A stretch of 64,000 nucleotides of DNA from Ceratotherium simum simum. Its lineage: Eukaryota > Chordata > Mammalia > Perissodactyla > Rhinocerotidae. A program made the translations under genes and the position numbers. Shown here piece by piece: positions 1-11,800 of this stretch. The stretch spans positions 27,739,204 to 27,803,203 of the forward strand of contig NW_004454181.1 in assembly GCF_000283155.1 (NCBI RefSeq), written 5' to 3'. Each line of letters starts with the position of its first letter. Within the stretch, counting starts at the first letter, position 1. The notes under the pieces were generated by a model that made no database searches, was not told the DNA's origin, and saw only the letters and a list, made by a program, of their open reading frames with translations.

Positions 1-149
1 AAAGGAATGGCAGACTCGACTCAGTAAAGTGTCCACAGTAGACCACTAAAGGAGACTGAAGCTTTCCTTCTCTCCCTCCGTGAAGGGCCAGCTGGAGCTC
101 CCCTTCTTCTGCGAGTTCTCAGAGCATCTAATGCCAGCCCTGTCCACTT

Positions 150-400
150 GACATTCACCACAGACTTGAAAGCATAAAAGTTAAGTGCACAGGCTTTAGA
201 GCCAGGCAGATATGGTTGTGTGACCTTGAGCAAGTTACTTCACCTCACTGAGCCTCAATTTCCTCTTCTGGAAAGAGGGAGCATCCCAGTACCTACCTCG
301 TGGATACTGTGAGGGTGAATGAGATGATACAGGTCATGTGCTCGTACAGCGGCTGGCACATGAGAAGCCCTCAGTCGTGGGTCGCTCTCACTATTGCAAT
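150..400 (+). repeat. MIR SINE
   Basis: gtgtgaccttgagcaagtta followed by cctcactgagcctcaatttc and a typical MIR tail. An ancient mammalian SINE. Confidence 0.8.
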
Positions 401-629
401 GATTTCTTCGTGTATCTATCACATAGCGTGACATAGTGTCTGTGATTGGTCTCTGTTTCCTTTGACTTCCTCTCCTCCTCATCTTCTCCTGTGCTCGTCT
501 GACCCCAGCCACACTCACCCTGCCATCCTCAAGCATACCAGGCTCATTCCTGCGTCCTTGGCAGTGGCTGTTCCCTCTTCCCGGTGCTCTTCCTCCTTCT
601 ATAAGTACGGCTAACTCCTCACCTACTTC

Positions 630-950
630 AAGTCTTTGCTCACATGTCACGTTTTCAATGAGGTCTACTCTGACCACCCCATTTAAAACTGCAACTCACC
701 CCCCACTCCCACTTCCTCTCACTCTGCTCTCCTTTCAGTTTTTCCCTTAGCCCTCTTACCTTCCAGTGTACTGTATCATTTATTTATCATGTGTGTTGTT
801 TACTGTCTCGTTCCTCACACAAGAATGCCAGCTCCAAGAGGGTGGGGGTCCTTGTTTTGTTCGCTGATATACTGAAAGCCCCTAGAACAGTACCTGGTAT
901 ATATAACAGGCTTTCAATACATATTTATTGGATGAATGCATATCTACACT
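630..950 (+). repeat. L2 LINE 3' end
   Basis: tcacgttttcaatgaggtct, agaatgccagctccaagagg, ccctagaacagtacctggta and aatacatatttattggatga: classic L2 3' end. Confidence 0.82.
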
Positions 951-2753
951 ATGAGCTCCTTGAGGACAGAGTCAGGGTCTTCCTTCTTCAGTCCCTTCTT
1001 GAACTGGTGCAGGGGGCTAGGGCAGTGTCTCTAGCCCTGTGGTCTCAGCTCAGGCTGCACGTCAGACATCCTAGGAGCCTCTGAAAAATACTGATGCCTG
1101 AGCTCCTTCCCCAGATTGTGATTTAATTGGTCTAGGGTGAAACCCTGTATTGATATTTCTAAAAAGCTCCCTGGGTGATTCTGATGCTTAGGGAAGGTTG
1201 AGCTTCCCAGGTCTGAATGTCCTAGAGGATGTAGGGGAGCAATTTGTCCTCCAGGACGAACCACATTCCTGAACATTTCTGTCTCTCAATGCTGGCTCCA
1301 CTGAGCTGCCGTGGGAGCTGTCCTTCAGCACCGGCAGACACTCACTGCCAGACAGTAAATGAGGCCCTTGTTATAAACGTGCGGAGAATCATCTGCTTGC
1401 TTGGCTGCTAACCCAGCATGCTAGAGCTGGAAAGACTTGCAGAGCTTCCCGGCCTGCTTGCATTTTCCTCCTAATGCCCCAACCTTTTACTCTGGGTGAA
1501 TTCTTCAGCAGTCAGGTCAAGGGTGGGTGATATGCTCTTCCCAAAGAGTGCTGAGCCTCCTCTTTTAGAAGCCAAACATTTCCTGACACCTTTCCTAGTC
1601 TAGGCCCTGTGGCAGATGACAGACAGTCTTTGTCAGGCAGAGGTGATGGATAGCTCAATGATCTGATACAAAGGAGAGGGAGAGGTGCTTGATCTGCACT
1701 CTGGACACAGGGCTGGGGGAGGTTGGAAGAAGAGGTGAGCAACACCTTCCTGGGAGGGGTTAGGGGGCTTTGGGGTACAGCCATCACTAGAATGGGGCTC
1801 TGAGGAGTAGGTGGCTGGAGAGATGGGAAGGGAGAGGTAGGGAGATGCACTGGGGTGGAAAGGGCAGAGGGTTCTCCTAGATCAGAGGTGACCAGGGACT
1901 GGGACTCTACACCCAGTGGACTGGACTGCTCGAGAGCCCAGTGCCATACTCAGGCCACCTCTGTGCCTTTGTTGATGCTGTTCCCACTGCTCAGGATGCT
2001 TTCCTCCCTCTCTCCATCCATCCAGACCTGCCCACCTTCAAAGTCCATCCCAATCCTTCCTCTTGCTGGAAGCCTATGTCAACCAACCCAGCCTTAGTGG
2101 TCTTCTCTGAATAACAGCAATCGAACATCTGTGGAGTACTTACTACTCAGTTCACTGCCAGAATTCGTGCCACAGGCTCTTTGTGTATTGTCTCATTTAT
2201 GTCACTTGGCAACTTGAGGGAAGCACAACAATCACCCCCAGTTTACCAAGGAGAAAACTAAGATTTAGAGAGGTTGTCATGTGGCCAAGCTGCCCACCTA
2301 GGCCTGGCGGGATCAGGGCTGGAGGCTGGGGAGTCTGACTCGAGACTTCCTTATGTGTTTACCCTCTGCACAGTGCTGTCCCCCAACCTCCCGTCACAAG
2401 CACTGGTTTTCTATATAGTCCTGCGTAAAACCAGTGCTGCATTTCTTCTTATCAACCAGACTGCACACCCCTTGAGGGCAGGGACCAAGTCTAGCTTTCC
2501 TGCAGAAGCACCAGCCCCCGGTGGGGCCATGCTGTGTGGCTGTGCACCACAGATGCTAACTGAATTGAGGAGGCAGCACAGACCATCATGGAACAGTCTT
2601 GGGCTAAGGAAACTGGGTTGGAGTCTCTGCTTTTTCAAAAGCTGTGTGACCTTAAAGCCATTCATTCCGCCCACCCCTCCTGAGCTGGACTAGAGCAGCA
2701 ACTTCTGGAATCCCTTCAAACGTGAAGGCTGATGCTCAGTTTTCTATACTTAC

Positions 2754-2834
2754 CTCTAAACGCGTCCGGTCCACATCCTTGGGCAGTCGGTTTCTTCCTC
2801 TTGTGGTCACCAGCAGCAGTTCATAAGGGTAGAT
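2754..2834 (-). CDS. ABLIM3: ABLIM3 exon: start of villin headpiece (residues 620-646)
   Basis: 81 bases, 27 codons, phase 0 at both ends; acceptor ctccttag, donor gtaagt. It reads [20 protein letters not shown] then VDRTRLE, the N-terminal part of the villin headpiece. The remaining 37 residues, which carry the actin-binding helix, would follow in exon(s) before position 1; no matching sequence occurs in 1-2753. Confidence 0.97.
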
Positions 2835-5800
2835 CTAAGGAGAAAGGATGAGGGGGTTTCCATGTTGGGTGAGGTGGTAGCCCTGTCTCTTTAGCCACAT
2901 TTTGTGTCTGGGCCCCTTTCTCTACCCAGAAAGGGCCAGAGATTAAAGTCTGGAGGAAGGACTGAGTCTGCTCTCCCTGGGGTTTCCCGGCACCCTCAAG
3001 CCACCGTCTTCCAAAAGGCAAGACCTCAGAGTTCCCTAATACTGCTAGGGATAAACTTGGTGGCACCTGGCATTAATGAGGGCACGATGCCTCCTGAAGG
3101 AAAATGTCTAACATCTTGTGATTGGCAAGCCTCCAGAAAGTCTCTGAGGCCCCTGGGGCACTGTCTGATTTCAGGAGGCAAGAGAGGTAGGGCAGGATTC
3201 AGAAAAAGTGGGCCATGAAGGGACTGGAAATGCTTGTCTTGAGAGCACCCTTGGGGTTATTTATCAGTGTTCCCTTCCCTGTACAGACAGTGCTGTCATC
3301 CTCCTGCTGGTCCCCATTGTAGCAGCTCCCAGGGTCCTGGAGACCCACAAGGTCTACAGATCTTCTTTACCTTGTACTCTGTAGAAAGAAAAGAGACATA
3401 CACAAATGGAAACCCATTGGTCTTTGCTTTGCATCACTACACTGGCCTCTGTCTTAGACACCTGTCCTTGTTGAATTCACCCCAAATTAAGGCTGGTATG
3501 AGCACAAAGGATGGCTGGAGATAGGGGTCAGGCTGATCCAGAGATATGGTTTTAGGGGAAAAAATGACCTTGGAGATATTTAGAATAGAAATAAGAAGAA
3601 TCTGAGATCGTGAAGCACATGGGTGAGACCCTCCATCTTCTGGGGGAATCCTCCGGGTTTCTGATGTGGGCTGCCCTCCTGCCTGCGCCTGCTTGTAGGA
3701 GTTGGAGGAGGCTGGCGGGAGAGCATCATTTGGCAGAGAGTTCGAAGCTCATGGAATTTTTGCTGGGAACAATGTGCATTTGGCTCTGAGTGTTTCCCTC
3801 CACTCAGGGCTGGCAGGCAGTTCTAACTCAGCAGTACCGGGACAACAGCACTCTGTGATGGCTCTGGGAACCCAGATGGGACAGATGGCCTGGAGATCAC
3901 CCAAGGCCAGGGATTTGAGAGGATGAGAGAAGAGGAGGGGAAAAGGGAGGGAATGGGAAGTGAAAGGGAGTGGGAACTCGGGGCTTGGACAGAGCCCAGC
4001 GCTGGGCCAAGTGGAAGGTCAGGCCGCAGTTATGAGCAGTGCATCCGAAGTCCCTGTGAGTCCCAAGAGAGGCCAGCACTCACCTCGCATGCCCCAGTTG
4101 ACGGCGTTCATGCTGTCATAGTGGAAGAGGTCCGCGCTGGGTGTCTGCAGAGGAGACAGAGCCAGGGTTGGCCGGAGCAAGCTCACCGCTGCCTCCCTGA
4201 AGCACTCACCCATCTCCAGAACATGGACTGGGGCCGGTGGGACATGAGGCCCCCTCAGAAGCCGCTGTCTCAAGTTGGGGTGACTTAACTCACTGCCATA
4301 TCCCTCGTGCCCAGGCCCGGCACACAGTAGGCCCTCAGTAAGCGTTCATGTCTTTGTGAATTACATCTCATGCTTTCTTTCATTGCTCAAATGCACTTTT
4401 TCTATGAGATCTGCCCTGGCAACTGTATTTAAAATTGCAAGTCTCCCCCTCTCCAAACTCTCAATCCCCCTTATCCTGCTCAATTTTTCCCTTTCTTTCC
4501 ATAGCACTTATTTCCTTCTACATTCTATATAAGTTGACTCGTTTATTCTTTAATACCTGCTTTCTCCCTGCAAGAATAGAAGCTCCAAGGGGCAGGGGTC
4601 TTTGTCTCGTGTGGTCCCTGATGTATTCCAAGCACCCGGAGTAGTGCCCAGAATATGCAAAAGGCCTTCAATGAACATCTGTCCATGAACGAATGTCGAG
4701 GCTCTGAGAGTCCACAGCACAGGGTCTGTGTGTTCCTCAGCAGGAGGGGGCTTATTAACACCAGCGGTAGCGCTCCAGTGGACCATGATCCCTTCTGTGT
4801 GCTCGACCCTAAAATAGTTTCCTAACGGGTCTATAGCTTCCACTTCTGTCTCTCTGCAGCTTCTTCTCTACACGACAGCCAGAGGGATCCCATTAAAAAT
4901 CCAAGTGGGATCACGCAGCACACCTACCAGAAACCCTCCAAAGTCCTGCAGGGCCCTACTGACATCCCTGTCTGGTTTCATCTCCATGCTTCACCTCCTC
5001 CCTGCCCAGGGCCATTGACACTGGCCTTCCCTCCGTCTGGTTGGCTCTTGCTGGTCCCAGAGCTGTGAGGTCCCTCCATGCACTCAGGCCTTTATTTAAG
5101 TCCACCCTCTCTGACCTCCTCTCTCTATTCCCTTGCTTTGTCTTCCATCCCAGCACTCAGAACTACCTGACTTCAGATCACATATTCACCTGTTGGCTGT
5201 CCGTCTCCCCAGCTAGAGGGCGAGCTCCGTGGGGGCAGCGACTCTGTCCTCTGCGGGAGCCCAGCACCCAGAACACGGCCTGGCCCTTAGAGGTGCTCCA
5301 CGAACAAACATCTGTCTCTATGTCCCTGCTTCCCCCATCACTTGTCCAGTCGCACAGCCTCTCCTCTTGCTAACAAGGCACGTTTTTCCTTCCCTTTCAC
5401 TCTGTAAAGCACCACCCTGCTTCTGTGAAGGTTTCACGTCACATTCGGTAAAGAGCAGCAGGCGACAAACCATGTCAGGGGAGTGGAACATGGCACTCGG
5501 GTGTGGGCCGTGGGGCAGTGGCCTGGGCTCGAATCCAGGCTCTACACTCACGAGCTGTGAGAGCTTGAGTGAGTCACCACACCTCCCAGGGCCTCCAGTT
5601 CTTCATCCACAAAATGGGGTGAGTAATAGTAACTATGTCACAGGGTTGTGAAGGGTAAATGGCGCGGTGCTTGTAAAGTGCTCAGCACAGCGCTCTGCAT
5701 GGAGCAATTGCCACCGGTGTCCCCAGCCCCTCCCGTGGGGCCCTTTTCACACAGGGCTCATGGGGGAAGAGACCAATCATTGCCTTGGGGTCCTTCAGTT

Positions 5801-8800
5801 AACCTCCCTCTGGCCCCAAGGCATTTGTCCAGGATTCACCCCTAAGGAACCACTATAATCACCACAACAGTGAGCTGATGTTGACATTGTTACCATCTTG
5901 GGGACAATGTCCCCAGCACTGCCTCTCTTACCCTGTGCAGCCCGTTTCTTCTGTAGGCAGGCAGGGAGGCAGATTTGGAGATGAGGGGATCTGAGAAGAA
6001 AGAGCCAAAACAATTACCAGGAGCCACAGGCCAGGGGTTCCTCTCCCTGAGGTCATCTGGCTGCAAATGGCCAATATTTCTCCCCAACCCTGGGGGAAGG
6101 GGTGGCAGCCAGAGGCCACCAGCTCCCCCCACTGCTCTCCAGACATGCAACTGTCCATCTTAGGGGTGCCTCGCCCTGGCCCACTTAGAATTCTATGCCC
6201 ACCTGAAGCACCCACTCACACAGTCTTCTGGCCTTACTCTGCACACGTCTATCCTCCTATGATGACCCCTGTGTCCTGGCCACAGGGTGGCTCTGGACAA
6301 AGGCCCTGGAATCGGAGTCGAGCTCAGAACCCAGATAGGCAGTTTCCCTCGTGGGTGGGAGAGGTGCGTGCTCTTTCTTTCTCTCTGGGAGCTACTGGGC
6401 ATGGCAACCCTAGCTCCAGAACCAAAAATTGAGGCCTACTATCTGACAAACACAATGGGGTGGACTATATGAGATCAGGACTGTGCTGGGACATCCACAT
6501 TGTATGGTCATCACAGCTACGGGGGACCTGCAGCTGACTCAGCTTGGGCCCTCACAGGACATGATAGGTTGAAGGTAGGGTGAGCAGAACATACCGCTGT
6601 CAGCCAGGTAGTGGGACCGAGGGGCTGCACGAGAGAAAAGCCAGAGATCAGTTCACGGGGACAGAAAGACATGGTGGACAGTTCATGGGGACAAAGACAT
6701 GGCTCCCATACCCGGGCTACCCTGGCTGGCTGGAGGAGGGGTCTCCTTCACCACCTCCTTTCCCACTAGTCAGTTTCCAGTTGTTGTACCTGTGCCCCAT
6801 CTTCCCTCCCCCGCCCAGCTCCTAGCCCAGTCCCTGGTGCATAGCTGGTGCTCTATGATATTTGCTGCCCAGATGCCACTGGATGAAGCTGTTTTGAGCA
6901 GCTGTGGTGCACTCAGAGAGCTCAGAGCCGGGGCAGAAGACAGCACCTCTCAGTGGTCAAACAGGGGAACAGGCTCAGCAGTCACCTAACTCTGGAAATT
7001 ACTTAATCATGCTTTGGTTTTCTCATCTGTAAAATGGGGAGGGACCGTGTCTCCATTATAGGCTTATTGTGCAGAATACATGACAGAACACAGTAAGATG
7101 TTAGCACAGGGCCTGACACCTACAAAACACTGAGTAAAACTGGCTTCATCATTCTCACCACCATCACTTTCAATCTCACCCAGGGTCAAGGTGCAGTATG
7201 GTAAAGATGGAACAGCTATTGGCCTTGGAGTCACTCTGACTTGGGTCTGATCCTGGCTCTGTCACTTACTGGCTTTCTGACCTTGGGCAAGTGGCTTAAG
7301 CTTGGGTCTCTAATCTACAAAGTGGGTGATAATAATCCCTCTACATTGCAGCTCTTTGTGAGGACCAAGAGTGATAATATCTCTACAAATGCCTGGCACA
7401 TGGGGTTATAATAAATGGTACTTTTTATTATCTGTCAAGTTTTGACTTGAGATAGGATCTCCTGGCAGGACTAACTTCCACAGGGGTAAGAAAGAGAGGA
7501 GGCAGACAGAGCATGTATGTGTCCAGGAACAGAGAGGAGCTTCCAATGAGAGATTCTCAGGGCAAAGCGCTTGAACCAAGCCTCTGCTTGTATACCTCCA
7601 GTGATGGGAGGCTCACTACCTCAGAGGCAGCCCCTTATATCTCTGAACCATTTAGACTACGAGAAGATGTTTTTCTTTACAGTGAACCTGACTGGAAGTC
7701 ACAGCTTCAGATGCCCCAAAGAAGCAGAAGTGACGGCTCAGGGCAGAGCATAGTCTTTAGTGCACCATACAGCCTCTTGCCAAGTCTGTATTCTAAACCC
7801 AGGTGAGGCCGTAGGAATTCAGATCCATAGGAGTGGGGAGGAAAGTGCCCCCAAGCCAGTAGGCCTCCAGGGCAGTGCTTACAGCCATTGAGGGACATCT
7901 CATAGCCAGCTGTGTGCAGGGCCTCCCGGCTGCTGGTGGAGCTCCGGGGTGGGGTCCAGGGATCGGCATAGGAGCTGGACCGGGCCTTCATCTCCTCCTT
8001 TAGAATCAGCCGGCCAATTCCGCTCTGGAGCTGGGGGTAGGGAAGAGCAAGACGAAGTTAGAAGGAAGCAAAGAACCCTGAGATGGAACAGGCTGGGGAA
8101 AGACTCTCCACAGTGATCCTCTGTCATTTTTGTCTTCCGTGTCCCTCCCTCCTTACGGCACCCATATTTTCCTTTGGGACTTCATGTCTCTGTCACAAGT
8201 AGTCCTGTGGTCTGGGTGGGGCTCTGGTGGTGGGCACAAAAAGCAGGCCTGGCCAACGGCAGAATCGCATTGTCCTGGCCACAGTGATGGGCTCAACAAA
8301 GGGCAGATGGCTCCAGCCTGGACAGTGAGAGCCTTCCCAGGACTCTTGTTGGAGTCGCTGGCACCCATCTTAAATTTTATTTTTTACTGAGGTGAAATTC
8401 ACATAACATAAAATTAACCATTTTAAAGTGAACAATTTAGTGGCATTTAGTACAACCACTGTCTTTACCTAGTTCCAAAACATTTTTTTCCACCCCCCAA
8501 AAAGACCGTGTATGCATTAAGCAGTCACTCCCTATTTCCCTCCCCTCCCAGCCCCTGGTCATCACCAATCTGTGTTCTGTCTCTACAGATTTACCTATTC
8601 TGGATATTTCATATAAGTGGAATTATACAATATGCGGGCTTTTGTGTCTGGCTTCTTTCACTGAGCATAATGTTTCTGAGGTTCAGTCACACTGTAGCAT
8701 ATATCAGCTACATGGAGCTACATTTTATGACTGAATAGTATTCCATTGTATGGATATACCATATTTTGCTTATCCATTTGTGAGCTGATGGACATTTGGG

Positions 8801-11800
8801 CTGCTTCCACTATTAGGAATAGTGCTGGTATGACCATGCGTGTACATGTATTTGTTTGAGTACCAGTTTTCAATTCTTTCCATTTCAATTCTGGAATTTC
8901 TGAGTCATATGGTAATTTTACATTTAACTTTTTGAGGAACAGCCAAACTGTCTTCCCCAGCAGCTGTACCACTTTTCATTCCCACCAGCAATGCATGGGA
9001 GTTTCTAGCTCCCACTTGCCACTACATGAGAAGAAACTGCCTGCACATGAGGCCAGTGCAGAGACAAGCCAGCACAAGAGGAGAGAAAGACAATTTCCCT
9101 ATGGCAATTTTTTGAGCAGCTGGATCAAGTCATACCTGAAGCTAATCCTATCATTTGACTTTTCAGTTATGCCAAGCTATACATTTATTTTTTCTATCAT
9201 AAATGGGTTTGAATTTGGTCACTTGCAAATTAAAAAATCCTCAGTCCATACCATCTAAGCAGCTCATTCAGTGTGTGGCCTGCTCACCTTGTGCATACTG
9301 CGGTCAAAATCATCCTCCTCTCCTCCAGATGAGAACCTTCTGGCTCGGGGCACTGCCAAAAGACAGCTAGGATCAGCTCCCGGATATGCTCCCCACTCGG
9401 CCTGCCCTGGGGAGAGGGCACAGAGGGGCAGTAGAGCCCAGACAGGCGAAGGTTTCCTCTTAGCTCCACCATTTTCTAGCTGAGTGACCCTGCCCAAGAG
9501 CACTTTGGTAAACTGCCTCCACCATGGGCCTCCCTGGATGGAGACGCCCAGCATCCCTTTCCATTCTGGGGCCGTGAGGGGCAGGGGAAGCTGACTGGCC
9601 AAACAGAGTTAAGAGCCTCAGTGTTGGGACTTTTTCTGCTGCAGGAGGGAGAGAGAAGTCTTCTTTCTGCCAAGGGGAGTATGTAAGCCTGGACCTGCTG
9701 CAGCTCATCCTGCCGTGATGAGGGCAGAGCCAGCCTGAGACTAGCTGAGCCACCCCAGGGGATAGGACAAGTCCCAATGACGTTCATTCACCTCTAGATC
9801 CAGCTATATCTCAAACACTTTCAGTCACATCACCCAGAAAATCTGTTTTGGCTTAACCATTTGGAGTTGGTTTTTTTGGTTTGTTATTTTGTGATTGGCA
9901 CGAGCTTCTCTAAGATCCCCCTCTCCCCCATGCCTACTGGGCGTGGTCTCTCCTGCTTGTGCCACCTCTGAACACTTCTCTCTTGTGGGCACTGAGCACT
10001 GTCCACTTTGGGTTAGAGCTGTGCTTGTGTCTCAGCTCCTTTACTAAACGGAGAATTCTGTGAGGGAAAAGAAGGGGTCATCTTTGAGATCCCGTGAAGC
10101 TTTGCTCAGAGTGGACATTCAGTTAGTAAAGGTGTGTGTGAATCAAAGTGGCACTTGATGAAAATTCCTCCCCATAGTTGAAAGAAACAGCTTGGGATGT
10201 CTGACTGGGTGGGATGGTGCCTTGAGGAGCACCCAGACCCCTTATCAGGGTGCCTACGAGAGCCTTCCATCTCCCCACATCCTCTTTTTTCCATCCTCCA
10301 AAACCATTTTCTACCCTACAGCTGAAGTGGTCTCTTAAAAACACAAATCTGATCATGTCACCACCTTGAATGGCTTCCTAGTGTTTAGGATAAAGACCCA
10401 AATCCTCACCTCAACCCAAGGCGCTGTGGGATCTGGCCCCTCACCCCACCTGCTTCTCTCCCTCTGTGAGCTCAAGGCTAAGCTGACAGACTTTCCTTCT
10501 CTCCAGCGGAACCCGCGCTCCCATCTTGGGTCTTTGCATGTGCATTTCTACACTCTGGTGGCTTAACTCCTCCTCACCCTTCCTATGGTGGCTGAGTCTC
10601 TGTGTCTGAGAAGATTCTGTCATCTTTCAGGCTGGATAGCATGCCCCCACCATTGGCTCTCCTACCTCCTGTGTGCCACCTCCTGTATATCACCTCCCTC
10701 TCCAGTTGGGACTTATGTCTCTTCCATAAGGCAAGGACCTGGCCTCTTTTGCTCCCTAGGGTCCACGGCTGGCCCTCAGTACATGTTTGTTGAATGAACA
10801 AATGAATGATCATGTGAAGGAGGGGGTGACTGTCTGTTCCTGGCACAGGTGACAGGGATCTGGCCCTGGCTCCTGTGTGGGGTGTGCTACCTTTGGGGGA
10901 CCCATGATAGGTCCAGTAGTCAGACTCTGCAGCGTAGTAGGGGTCTGGCGAGTAGACTGGACTGTACTTGGAGGCCTGGCTGATGTCTTCACTTGTTTTG
11001 CTCTTGGTTGCTGTTGACAAATCACCTGTAAAGGACCCAAGGAGAGAGCTTCAGGGGGGCAGGGTGTCCTTGAAGAGTGTCCTGTACACTCTTTCCCCTG
11101 TCTCAGCCGGGCTCCAGCCCTGGGGAGTGAGATCACTTCGAGGCCAGGTCTGGGACATGGAGCATCGAAGCTGGAAAGGCACTGGGGTCAAGCCCCTCAT
11201 TTGACAAATGGGAATATGAACGCCAGAGAGGGAAAGGAGCTTGCTCAAGACCACACAGCAAGTCAGGCGAGAACTGGACCAGTACCCAGCTCAGGGCTCC
11301 TTCCACCACATTCCATGGACTCTCAGGTGGGCTCCTAAGTGAACACAAAGGCCACAGCTCCTCCAAGTAGATCAGACGGGTCCCAGGTGAGCTCCTGTCC
11401 TTATCCTCACCCTCTAGAAGCTGGCCTTGCTGTGGATTCAAGCCACATCTAGGGTGGGAATTGCCAAGCAAGGCTGTGATGCATGTTGAGTCAGGTCAAC
11501 CTTCTGCTCACACTGAAATGACAAATTCTGCTTGGGGAGACTGTATGGCCCAAAGGAAGGAGCACTGGACAGGGAGTCAGCAATGCTGGGTTCCAGCTCT
11601 GCCACTTAACTCAGTTGTAACACTGGGCAAATCCTGCCCCTCTCTGCCTCAGTTTCCTCATCTGTGAGTACTAGAATTGGTCTGCTGGCTCGGGTGCCAT
11701 CCAGCTACAACCTTCCACCTGAAGTCCACAACACGGACCATCAAACCCATCGCAGGCACACAAACTTCCCAGGCAGTGACTTTAGCATGGCCCAGAGACT

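Larger units (their letters stand above)
1..2753 (-). other. ABLIM3 intron toward the 3' end (incomplete)
   Basis: Non-coding. It holds a MIR (about 150-400, plus), an L2 3' end (about 630-950, plus), a MER5-like fragment (about 1030-1250) and a reverse MIR (about 2110-2300). Nothing else was recognised in 1300-2100 or 2330-2753. The last coding exon(s) were sought here and not found. Confidence 0.8.
4145..5931 (-). other. ABLIM3 intron with two L2 copies and a MIR
   Basis: L2 3' ends at about 4340-4720 and about 4860-5330 (both plus), then a MIR at about 5500-5690 (plus). Nothing else was recognised. Confidence 0.7.
5991..7882 (-). other. ABLIM3 introns around the 30-base exon at 6595
   Basis: 5991-6594: nothing recognised. 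6625-7882: a MIR at about 6950-7140 and another at about 7195-7425, both plus. The rest is unassigned. Confidence 0.65.
8031..9287 (-). other. ABLIM3 intron with L1 and LTR-like fragment
   Basis: Holds a minus-strand L1 3' end (8376-9010) and an LTR-like fragment (9040-9250), both described separately. 8031-8375 is unassigned. Confidence 0.7.

Noticed and set aside
1..2753. Last coding exon(s) of ABLIM3 (end of headpiece)
   Set aside because: Sought on the minus strand for the RHLSQEEF and KKQARLF ends; nothing matching is present, so they must lie outside the window.
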